The notes beneath the pieces were generated by a model. It made no database searches, was not told the DNA's origin, and worked only from the letters and a program-made list of their open reading frames with translations. The position numbers and the translations under genes were made by a program. DNA of 64,000 nucleotides from Aspidiotus rigidus (Eukaryota; Arthropoda; Insecta; Hemiptera; Diaspididae): the NCBI GenBank assembly GCA_035079385.1, contig JAVHKY010000028.1, forward strand, positions 4,154,001 to 4,218,000, in the 5' to 3' direction. Of this stretch, positions 33,171 through 43,520 are shown piece after piece. The first letter of the stretch is position 1. Each line of letters starts with the position of its first letter.

Positions 33171-33868
33171 TGTCCTCCTGTTGTTCTTGTTCTTCTTCTC
33201 ATTCCATTCATCATTCTACTTCTACCCCATCTTATCACCCCTTTACTTTTTCCCATTCCCCCCCCCCCCAATTCTTCCCATTCCAAATCTCCCTCAAAAT
33301 ATAAACTTCTCAACTTCTTCAAATCCAAGTCCTCTAATTCTTCTCGTGCTTCTCGTTCTTCTTCTTCTGAAAAAATATTTTATAAAGTTACTTTAGCGGA
33401 CGAACATCCGATAAACAAAGCCTCTATTTCTTGTAAAACAAATTTAATATTCATAGGTAAATCAACAAATCTGTCACGATTTAGGTACAACTTGAATGAC
33501 ACCTACTTAGTAGTTACCCACTTGATACAATAATTAATGAAGAATAATCAATAATGGATTTTTGATTGAATGCAAATGAAATATAAATTAAATTTTGTAC
33601 TGGTGACGCTCCTGTAGCCCAATAGAAACAGTATTATAATATAATGACATATTGGTTGGGGCGATATATTGACGGTCTATCGGTAGCATCGATGGTTTTT
33701 GAAAAATTTTTATCGATAAAAAAAACACTATCGATGGTTTTTGCTCAAGGAACAAGAAATCGAGCATGGCTGACGAGGACATACTTGTACAGGTGGCCGG
33801 CGATCTGTTTTTGAACTTCTCCGACAGTTTGTAATACAAATTGGCACACATTGCCGCTTTGTTGATGA

Positions 33869-34147
33869 ATGAATTCGGTAGTTGTTCTTGTCAGTATGAA
33901 AATGAGCCAACAAAATAGCGAGCAAAATTCAAGGGAAAGGCAGAGAGTCCACGTACTCAATGAAGCCTTCCAAAAATTAGATAAAGTTGTCTCAAAGATG
34001 AAAGGACACAAAAGAAGAAGTAAACTCAAGATAGTACAAAAAGCTATCGAATATGTCAAGAAATTAGAAAATGAGTTAGAATTGGAGGCACAAGCGGCAA
34101 TCCTATCCATAAGAATTCAACACATGTTTTATTCCACTCATTCATAA
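33869..34147 (+). CDS. Short basic helix-loop-helix protein
   Basis: The 92-codon intact frame has a bHLH domain filling most of its length. The basic region is NSRERQRVHVLNEAF, with Glu at the E-box contact position and the ERxR pattern. It is followed by helix 1 (AFQKLDKVV), a short loop, and helix 2 (KLKIVQKAIEYVKKLENEL). Starts at 33869 or at the internal ATG 33896 both keep the domain. The C-terminal tail is short and there is no leucine zipper or orange domain. Proteins of this type dimerise and bind CANNTG sites to control cell fate. Being a single exon, it could be a genuine compact gene, one exon of a longer gene, or a retrocopy. The opposite-strand frames here are shadows. Confidence 0.7.
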   Translation: MNSVVVLVSMKMSQQNSEQNSRERQRVHVLNEAFQKLDKVVSKMKGHKRRSKLKIVQKAIEYVKKLENELELEAQAAILSIRIQHMFYSTHS

Positions 34148-34850
34148 TTAGTTTATCTATGAGGACTTAAAGCGTAATCAAAATGTTCAGAAAGCATACT
34201 TTGTAGCCTATGTTTGTTATGAGGAAAAGTCGACTTTAGAAGACAGATTGTGGTGAGACACCCTAACCCATTTCTTCCTGTTCTCAAGGCCGTCCACTCC
34301 ATCCTCATGTCAATACTGCCAAGCTGAAGAGTTATATGCCTTATCTTTTCACTTATCCACAGACAGAAGATGATCGTCCATTTGCCACATTCCTCCTGCT
34401 AACAGTTACGTCATTAATGACGCAGGAGAGGTGGTGGAGGAAAGAGTTGAAGTGCTGGCGGTCAATCAGGAGATAAAATACTAGAAAGTGCGTTCCTATT
34501 CACATGTAGAAATTTATGCATTCTCACCAACAGAGGTTTTGGGCGCCGTGCAGGCCGCTACAGCCTACACATACTGGTGATCGTCACTTCTTCCGGCAGT
34601 CTGGTGATGACTGTGGTTCCCTCGTTCAATGCAGTCGACGGGTTAAAGTTGTAACTTCACCGGACGGTATGGGCATCGAGGACGAAGTTATTGGGGTGTG
34701 GTTCATTTCAACAAAATGGACTTGTACCGTGTCCTGCATAAACACGTCCTCAGTCGTTCACTAGGCTTAATGTAGAAACGCGTTGAGAAATCGAGAGACG
34801 GTGAAGGTGAAAAAACTGCCATCCTGTGCTAATGTAAACGCCGACAAAAA
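34148..34850. other. Unassigned stretch before the YqaJ relic
   Basis: Includes a frame at 34516-34764 with an SPDGMG-like segment that may be a diverged, out-of-frame duplicate of the downstream nuclease motif. Nothing else is recognised. Confidence 0.25.
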
Positions 34851-35340
34851 CTCCTATGGTCCATCCAGCGACAAATGTGGATTCTTCATCCACCTCAAGT
34901 ATCCAAACATTGGGGCGTCACCAGATGGTAAAAATTGAGGGTTTCAACCATCTTGTGGAGATGAAATGCCCAAATACTTTACCACGGAATAAAACGTTGC
35001 ACGAGTGCATCACTGAAGAATATAAAGCTTTACGCTTTTTAAAAAACGGAGTGACACATAGATTATAACCACGTGTATCACTTACAAGGACAGGGTGAGT
35101 TAGAAGTGACCGATGGTGATACTCGCATTTTTGCAGTGTTTAAAGAGGCCCATACGGACGGAAATGTCATCTACAAAATCAAATACAAGCTCATTTTACA
35201 AGACATAGATTTTTGGAGGACTAAGATGTTACCAAAATTCCAAAAATTTTTTTTCAATTGCATGCTCCCAGAGTTGATTGATCTCTGTAGGAGGTTTCTG
35301 ATGTTGACAGAGAATCATTGAAGGAACGTTGTGAATTTAT
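34850..35340 (+). pseudogene. YqaJ-type (lambda-exonuclease fold) nuclease relic
   Basis: Two frames (34856-35068 and 35073-35321) together show the YqaJ/alkaline-nuclease signature. A GxSPDG-like segment overlaps 34915-34926. Next come HLVEMKCP (the catalytic E-x-K), an ECITEEY spacer, HVYHLQGQGELEVT (the Y-x-x-Q-x-Q box), and DIDFWRTKMLPKFQKFFFN at the end. Such domains in insect genomes usually belong to transposon-encoded or virus-derived recombinases. The frame changes near 35068 and around the SPDG box, so the copy is inactive. Confidence 0.6.
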
Positions 35341-35404
35341 AGCAGCTGAGTCTAAAGCTTAAGAATTTTTCTAGCCGTGAGATATCACGCTTGGCGCATA
35401 CCAT

Positions 35405-36090
35405 CAGAATATTTCCTCTAGTGAAAGATTATATCATTCAATATGGTATGCAAATAACTTTTGTCATTAGGGAACAAGAATATAAAAGGATACTATCAAG
35501 TTGTCTAAATGTATGTTAATGTATGATTTATTTTAGTGTTGTGTGTTTGATGAGACTAATATTGTCACTAGAAAAAAAATGTGCGCGACTCTACATCAAC
35601 GGTTTTTTTATGTATAAATAAGTTGTTTCGGTGTATTGCGCGCTGAAACCAATTCTTATTGATTAGAAATCAATAACACTCTACATACCTACTTGTATTA
35701 TTGTCCTCTCTTGAACAATTTATTAATCAGTATATTTTCGCCTTTGTGTACAGTTAATCCAAATTTTTATCTATTCAAATCGTCTTGTCTTTACAGACTG
35801 TTGGTGGCTTTAGTAGACGCGCCCACTGTGTTGTTCCGCCTTGCCCACCCTCATCGATATCTTAAAGATATCATAAATATGGGAGATTGCGGGCTAAGTA
35901 GTTCAAGCGCAGCCCGTTTTGGCACTGATACTAAGGTGTCTCTTCTGGATGGGTTGATGGGAACGGACGAGAAGTTATTTTCTTTTTGTATAAATGAGCC
36001 GTTTCGTGTATTGTACATATTTGCTGAACACAACAGCGATCAATATTTCCTCCAGTGAAGGACTATATCATTCAATATAGTATGCAAGTG
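35405..36090. repeat. Direct repeat pair ~635 bp apart
   Basis: ATTTCCTCTAGTGAAAGATT ... ATTCAATATGGTATGCAA (35411-35453) recurs in similar form at about 36046-36087. A GTATAAATAAGTTGTTTCGG segment near 35611 also has a relative at ~35987. The 121-codon frame at 35693-36058 within it has no recognised domain. Confidence 0.5.
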
Positions 36091-36354
36091 CAACATAAAG
36101 TTGCAGGGGCAGACAAGTAAAGCAAGGGCGAGCTTGTCAGTGTCGAATTAGCCTATAAGAAATACTAAGAAAAGGAGAGGCGAACGAATTCAGAGAGGAT
36201 GAGCTCGTCAGCTGATTAACCAAATGGATGGATCAAGTATGAAAAATGCTACTGTACATCTAACACCTTTATTTTTCTCCAATCAATGAAATATCGCGAT
36301 AAATATTTGCTACCACTTAGTTTTCAGATTCAATGAAAAATTATAAAAATAGGG

Positions 36355-36520
36355 CACTTGAATGAGTGAGGGTAAGGAATGTAGACATCCCCCCTCAAAA
36401 CTTGGAACAAAGTTTTGTATTCAGTAGTTTTAATGTATTTTCCTAGTACAGAGCAAGGAGAATATCTAGGAGGTGAAATACTTGGCGCCTGATTTTTGGT
36501 ACCATTTACTTAATAATAAT
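36355..36520 (-). repeat. Dispersed repeat, copy 1 (inverted relative to 49365-49550)
   Basis: GGAGAATATCTAGGAGGTGAAATACTTGGCGCC and the neighbouring AAAACTTTGT, AGTAGTTTTA and ACATCCCCC segments match, in reverse orientation, the sequence at 49365-49550. The similarity covers about 160-190 bp with scattered differences. Confidence 0.75.
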
Positions 36521-36694
36521 GAATCGTTTCATATAACGAATAACCAGATTTGCAGAAGTTTTAGTGAACAGCTCATACAGAGTTTTCATTCGAAGAAAAA
36601 CACAACCGGGATGAAACGATTTGAACATCCTTCTCATTGACTGATGGTTCTCATCTTCCTGACGACCATATAGAGGGAGTATCAAAAGGAGATA

Positions 36695-36850
36695 CTTATT
36701 AGCATTGACAGAAATAGTAATCTTGGGAAGATGTTACGCGAATGTCATTTCATTGTATGGGATGAAATTTCAATGATCCATAAGAACGCTCTACATGCAC
36801 TTGATCGAACTGCAAGGGATCCACGAGCCGATGATCGACCAATGGCATTG
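36695..36850 (+). pseudogene. Helitron-type (Pif1-like) helicase fragment
   Basis: The translation LGKMLRECHFIVWDEISMIH followed by NALHALDRTARD is the Walker B region of Pif1-like helicases encoded by Helitrons (I-x-WDE-x-x-M ... LD-x-x-RD). Upstream and downstream helicase motifs are missing, and a stop follows shortly after. Only this scrap remains. No Rep domain or Helitron end (CTRR hairpin) was found next to it. Confidence 0.6.
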
Positions 36851-37289
36851 CCTGCGGTTTGACGACTACGTCACACGCACTCATCCGACCATGCATTCGG
36901 TCTTTTTGTACGTTGAGGGATTCAAAATGATGAACCACGGCGAAAAACATACACTACAGAATCCGTATGATTTCTGTGTAAATTTTCGACGATCAAAGAC
37001 GTGAAAGAAGTGGGAGGGAGTACTGTAGGGATTTTTACCACTTTGATAATCTTTAACGGCAAGAGAAACGTTATAAGGGTGAGGGAGGGGGTGCACGAAA
37101 ATTCTTCGAGCTATTCCTACGTGTCGACTTTTTTTTCCCGTTCTTCACGATTTTTCAATGGGAGAGGAACAATAACATCCAAGAAGAGATGGCTGAGGGA
37201 CCAACAGAGTCGACAACTTCAGTACTAAAACATTAGTCAACAATATACCAACATACTTGTCAGATTTTTTTCTACAGTCAATTTTTCTG

Positions 37290-37672
37290 AATTGATATCA
37301 CTGGTATCTCAGATCTGGGTCGAATTTGTTCGTCAACATTTGCATTTTTCCAAATTTCATCTTCAAGTAAGGTCGTTGCATAGAATGCGAAACAAGTGTC
37401 GTACGATTCGCAGTTGGGTCCATCAGAAATTTGTTCTCAAAGTTCAATTTATCCGTTCACGACATACACGCATTACTTTTTACGAATTTTTCACGCGAAT
37501 ACTGTGGTGCGCGTTTTGCAGTGAATTTTTTTCCACAAATATCACATTTCAATCGATATCTCAGATCTGGGATAGATTCATGGGTCAACACACATTGGAA
37601 ATGAGCAGAGCTCCGTAGATGGAGAATGCTCCAAGTTTTGAAGCAAATGAAAAGTCGAACTACCATAACCAA
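37290..37672 (-). pseudogene. Degenerate C2H2 zinc-finger gene fragment
   Basis: On the minus strand the frame at 37457-37672 contains CVLTHESIPDLRYRLKCDIC followed by GKKFTAKRA. That is a TH-linker and a CxxC-GK-F start of a C2H2 finger, but the following histidines are lost. A second DLRY-type linker occurs further on (near 37310). Array-like spacing and lost ligands indicate a decayed zinc-finger gene. Confidence 0.4.
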
Positions 37673-40006
37673 ATCAATGGAAGTTATATCAGATTTTTGT
37701 AGAACAATTTTTTCATAATTTTCTCATCGGGCTCGGAAGAAATTTTTTTGCGGGTTGACCCAGTTGAACTTTGGGAAAATCCGGGTGTCCGGGCCCTATG
37801 TACAGATTCCGGGACTTTTTTAGGATTTTTTCGTCACCGATAGACACTCTGAAATAATCACGTTATGATATTAGAAACTGGGGTAGATGGTACAATTTCA
37901 TCTTCTGACTCTCTGGAAACTACAGCAAATTTTGACCACATAGACCAAGATTGTAAATGATGATGAATACAGACGACAATTTTAGGAATTCACAACATTC
38001 ATCAGAATACAAATCAAACGGATGCGGACGAGAAATTGTGTATTTCAACCCATGAGAAGAATATTTTGATGAGAAATACCGACTGAATCGAAGGAAAAAG
38101 AATATGGAGTTCAGCGGTCGACCCGCTGACAGCTTTTCAAATTTCGAATTTGATTACCCAAGACACAGGGCTTTTACAATGTTCATCAGTTTGCACGTTG
38201 GAGTACTTCTGGTGCGAGTGCGCGTGACATGGAACAACACGAACACACCTCTCCTCGCAAATATTAACGAAAAAAGTACGCCATCCTGCAAACTGATACA
38301 TAAAAATGTAAACATCATAAAAGCCCTATACCTTTTCAAGGAAGGAATAGTCTTCCTTCACTTATTCACCATTTTACAAAAAAATGACATTCGTTTTATC
38401 ACAGTTGTGAATGAGACATTCTAGTATCTTGCCATCTTCATAAACAAGGCATGATATCCATTCTAGCTTCACTAAGAAAATCTAGAATTCCCAGCAGTTT
38501 GCTCAACCGATAATCTTTGAGAGGAAGTGTGGCTCGTTTTTTTACAACTTTATGATGACATAGATAAGACTATGAACATTGTAAGACATATTTGTAGTAC
38601 CATCACTACCTCAATGTATGTGATTCCTTATTTCAGCAATTGTCCACCATATTACAGTGCCCAGTTGCCTACTCGACTTTTATCCAACAACGCAATTTTT
38701 ATGGAGTGTTACAACTTCTCTTCTTTTTGGGTGTTCTTATAAAGAGACGTTGCAATGTTTGATTATCGCAACATTATTTTCATTATTCATGTCATGTTCA
38801 TGTCTTTTTATAGTACTAATAATGCTATTCAGCAATTGTTCACTCTGCACTCTGCTAAAGTGTCCAGTTGCCTACTATCAGTTCATTTTTCTTGTGCGAT
38901 TCAGTATAATATATTTAATGCAAGGTAAGTTGATGGTAGAGCAACCTTTGGTTGAAGGTAAAAGACAACATTCAGTAAAAGTGGTCCATTGTAAAAATAC
39001 GAGCCAACTTCTGTCACTCATCAATTTCACCAAATGAATAAATTTTTAGATCAGCACAATGGTAATTTTCTCTTTTTTCAAATACTGAGTTGAGCACTCA
39101 TGTTTCACAATTAAATTTTGCCTTGAGGTTGACCATAGTTTCCTTTCATCCTTATTTATTCTTTTTTTTTTTTCTCTTTTCTTTTCTTCAATAAAAGGTA
39201 TTCTCTTTTAAATATCTTTTTCAGCTCCAGTGAGAGTAAAATGGCAATACATGAAGGGTATTAGGGTTACTTCAAGCGGCCAACATAATTTCCAAATCTA
39301 GTTGATTAAATTATAACAATCCTCCCATTTTATCAAATTTTCTTTGTTGTTCAAGTACATTCCCTGATAATGGTCGGCACAATTCATCTACTCAAGAATG
39401 GTTTGAAAACAACTTCTAGTCCACTTCAATGGGAAATTTTTCTAATTAAAAAACCCAAATGAATCTTCAAAAATACCGAAAATTCTCGTCTCTCATTATG
39501 AGAAATGGAAATTTTTCCATTTTCTAGTCCAATCACAACGATTCAATCAAGGAGGACGGAGCTTCACAATCTTACAAGTAATTGAAACATTTTGGGTCAA
39601 GAAGATGATTTCTTGATTACTGAATAGATACCCCTCCAGAACTGCCGCAGGTGGCATTCCAAGTTTACCACTCAGATTTTAGATTTGCCGGAATGATGGG
39701 GCACATGTCTTGGTTAAAAATATGTTTTTTTTTCCTTTCCTTCCTTTTTTTTCTTTTGACATGTTTCATGTCTTTGCTCTGGCCTGAATTTCGAAATTTG
39801 CGTGCGCATGCGTGCGTGCGTGCAGATGACCTTGGGACTTGGGATTTTTTTTCTGAGCCCTACCCTAATTTCGAAATTTGCGTGCGCGTGCGTGCGTGCA
39901 ATACTAGCTTAGTATACTAGACTAGGCTTCATTATACTAGCCCTAATGTACATTATAGTTTCTCGCTGCTGCTACAGCTGTTTTTCTGTTTGCAGTTGAA
40001 AGCATT
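37673..40006. other. Repeat-rich stretch without a recognisable gene
   Basis: Holds an imperfect foldback at ~38165-38335 (GGGCTTTTA ... CAGTTTGCA, inverted as TGCAAACTGATA ... TAAAAGCCC). A direct repeat is present at 38635-38680 and 38830-38880 (CAGCAATTGT ... GTTGCCTACT). A T/C-rich tract lies at ~39160. Two copies of TTTCGAAATTTGCGTGCGC with TGCG runs occur at ~39790 and ~39870. The open frames here have no recognised domains. Confidence 0.4.
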
Positions 40007-40644
40007 TTGCATTTGAAAATAGAAATTGTCGATCAATTCCACCACGACAGTTTCTACTGGCCGAGTGAGGGCCTCACACTCGGTCGGGACATAGAAGAGT
40101 CGGCGATCGACGAAGAGAATGAGGAGACCGAGCCGGAGGGGGCAGTCGGGGGGATTGCGGAGTCGGGGGAGGAGGAGGTTAACGGGCCGGGGTTGGAGCA
40201 AGAGGGAACAGGCGGGGTGGATTTGCAGGAGGAGGAGGTTGGCGGGGCGGAGGGGGATCAGGAGGGGGCAGTGTCGGTCCCGACATATGGAATGGCTTCG
40301 AAAGCGGAACAAAATTACAGATGCCGAGCGGCCGGTCGCCTGGAAGAGTTCGACCACTGTATGAAACGGGACCGGCACCAAAAAAAGAAACATCCGCAAC
40401 TGGATAGGATCAGGGCTGCAAGCCGCTCGTACAGATGTCGAAAACAATGCCTTCAGATATTTGAGAACACACGAGCCCGGAATGAACACATGAAGGGTGA
40501 CCATCCGCAGGAAGATGGTACGTAATACAAGTATTTAATCATCTCATTTTAGCCATAATATATAAAGATTTAAATTGTGACAAAAATCCTGCAGAGACGG
40601 ATTTTGGCACAAATAGAGAGAACCACAAACTCAATCATCCCTAA
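40007..40644 (+). CDS. Acidic Glu/Gly-rich protein with finger-like Cys/His motifs (two exons)
   Basis: The exon from 40007 (or an earlier start) ends at a GT donor at 40518 in phase 1. The acceptor GCAG at 40591-40594 opens the second exon, 40595-40644, in matching phase and closes with TAA. The N-terminal ~95 residues are Glu/Gly-rich from GAG/GGG-rich DNA. Two basic segments follow, the second being YRCRKQCLQIFENTRARNEH and MKGDHP (C-x3-C-x12-H-x4-H). The short second exon adds TDFGTNRENHKLNHP, another F-x-TN-x-x-x-H-x(3)-H-P half-finger. The HP endings recall fingers of R2/R4-type retrotransposon proteins, which is an alternative origin. Function unknown. Confidence 0.4.
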
Positions 40645-43408
40645 GAAGTCCTCGCCCCTCCGACTTGTGCTACCACCAAGAGGGGGCTGAACGTAGCTCA
40701 AATAGCTATTTATGGGCAATATCTCGCGAACGGTGAGGTGGATGAAAAAATGTTTGAAACAAAAAAGATTCTACCTTTAATTTTCTATAAAAAAGGTCTG
40801 TTGTGTCTTTTCATTAAATTTAAGGGGAATGCCTTTACGAAGCATCAAAGTGCAGGCGCATGCTTGAAGTATACGTACATAATGAAATATGGTGACTACT
40901 GCGCGATGAAAAAGAGTTTCTGCAAAGCGCATCATGTACACTTGATGTTTGTTGTCATGTTTAAGGTATGTGAATTTTTTCAATGAAGTCTGGGTCTTCT
41001 GTTTCAAGTTTCATTGTTTCAGATGACTGGATAAGAGTCGTGCATATAGATTCATACTTGAAGCAAAAATCTTTTACCCAAGAAAGATTTATCAACAAAT
41101 AGGAAAAAACTTGTCGCGACGGTTGAATGTAATTGTGAAGAGAATAAAATTCTGTTGAGGTATGTACTACGTACAGTATCTCCACTCTCTACACGCCTCC
41201 GCCAAACCTAGATAGACCTAGAAACATATGGCCAGCAAGAACTCTTAGACCATTAGACTTAATGAGACTTCTCGACTATTCTCTTTATTCGATTTATTAC
41301 TAGTTGAAAAGGAATGGCGGATACGTCTCTTAGTCTTATTACTGTCACAAATTCACGTTTTTTCACGGCTCTGCCGTCGTTTATTGATTACAAAAAAACG
41401 CTGACCGACGTTTCCCATCTTCGGAGTCTCGGAACGTCCGTGTGAAGTAGCCGTGTGAGGATACTCCTGTTATTGTTGTATTCAGGTAATGTTTCTTTGA
41501 AAGAATTTTCACATTTCTTAATTTTCCATCTATCATTCATACATTCATATTTATTGAAGTTTCTTGGAATTACCAGGAGTATCAAACTTGTGAAACCTTT
41601 GTCTAGCTGAGAAGCAGTGCACTGACTTGTACTCCTCTTCATCAACATCTTTGCAGTAGGTAATGTTGTTCGATGCTTGATTATTTGTTTCTAGTCAGTG
41701 TTTCTGACGTTTATGCTCATTGTTCCAGGCTGTCGTCTTTGAGAGTGGAGGTCCGTCATTAAGAGAAGTATATAAATTTACTTCACTGGAACGGGATTGC
41801 AGAGATCGCTTTCTGAAACAATATTGAAAGTAACCTGTAAGTATAACAATGTACCGAATGTACCAAACTGCTGTTATAGCTTACGAGTACAAACGTTATG
41901 TTATTGACGTTTACTTTGCAACAGAGATTCTCGGAATCCATTCTTATACTGTCAATCTTTGTGTAGGTAGCCGTGATTTTTCAATTCCCGATTGAATGTC
42001 ATTATTCTGAATGCGAAGGTGACTAATATTATTTGTTCATTGATTGCCGCTCACAGTTACTCATCGATTATCGGACTCATTGCTGATTTTAACGACGAGT
42101 AAATTATCATTTTCTTACGACTTTGTAGCAGTTTATACTCCTCGTTTAATGTTTGTCGTATTGTAGAAGTTGACGTAACTTATTTCAGTTTCTGGATTAC
42201 AGTTCGAGAATAATATCTTTGGGAGTGTATTCCGTGACATAGCGTATAAATTTTGTGAATCCTCTCTTTATAATTGTAGGAGTAATGTTCAAGTCGGTAC
42301 AACCAACAATTTTGACGCTCTTGTCATCGAAGATACTACGAGTTACTCAGATACTACCAGTACCTGAAAGTAAGATTAATTTTGCCATTGTTGTTTTTAT
42401 TTTTCTTCGTTATATTGCAAATCAACTTGTTCGTACGAGCATTTATTCTTGTTGTAGGTTATTGAGAATAGTTCAATGATTATTATTCGGTTACAATGAA
42501 TAACCAACCACCTCGTAAAAAATTGTTGTAGTTTCAAAGTACTGGAGCCTCCACCGTAGATTCAGATTCTTAATATCGAAAAGATAATTGTTACTGCATG
42601 AAAACCAAAAACTCGTTTGGTTGGCTGAAAAGGTGGAAGAAGAATGGATTTAAAAATACTGGTGTCCAGTAAGAATATTATTACAAGCTTTGATTTGTTA
42701 AATGTCGGGTTCAATTTTGTCAGATGTATTCATTTTTTTCTTTTTTTCGTTATTTCACGTATCTTTTTTCTTTTGGCTCTGTCTCATTCAATTTTAGGTA
42801 AATCGTAGCCTGCGTAAAGTGCGTCATTTTTTTGGTGAACGCGCGAAAATTCCCGTAATGTTGGGCGATACAATGTAGGGAAACTCTCCTGTCAGCGGCA
42901 GCTGTTTTCTCGCAGACGGTCCTGGTCGTGCGGTTTCCGTACATACAAACATGGAAAAGTGAGAATCATAATGTAAGAAATATTATATTATAGTCCAGCG
43001 GTCCTCAACGGGTCGACCGCCAAGAATTTTTAGTCGTTTGCCAGCGTTCTTGAGCAATTGTCCAAAAAAAAAGTCAATGTCTCAAATTCTTGATAAAAAC
43101 TAAAAATTGTCATTTTGATGAATGCATGCGTATGTCATTCACTCAGTATGAGCCTAATATAGAAAAGATTATAGTGAAAGCAAGTGTGAAGCTTCACATT
43201 GAAAGTATGTCTACTCGTATTCCACATCTTTTGATTTATCAGAAAATTTACAAGTATCATTCTAATTTCTATCATTTTTGTGTCACAAGTTTTAATAAAT
43301 CATGTATAATGTTTCCTTCTCCTTTTTTTTCTGATTTGGGGTCAATTGCAGAACATTTGGAAATGTTGAAAGTTGATCAAGGCTCAAAAAAGTTGATTTC
43401 CGCTGTTA
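40645..43408. other. No recognisable gene
   Basis: AT-rich sequence with several short frames (for example 40738-40986, 42255-42479 and 43090-43425) lacking recognised domains. I see no repeats of note except AT-rich low complexity. Confidence 0.3.
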
Positions 43409-43520
43409 TAGTCTGTTCTCGTTAAGAAAGGATACAAAGTAGTACGGGAGCGTTCCGTTTTCGAGCCTCGAGGTACTTACTTTATGCTACTCTCCATCCT
43501 TTCCTAACGTGAACAGACTA
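43409..43520. mobile_element. 112-bp MITE with ~26-bp inverted ends and TA target
   Basis: TAGTCTGTTCTCGTTAAGAA at the left end is mirrored by TTCCTAACGTGAACAGACTA at the right end with a few mismatches. TA flanks both ends (43407-43408 and 43521-43522). The structure fits a Tc1/mariner-type miniature element. Confidence 0.75.
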
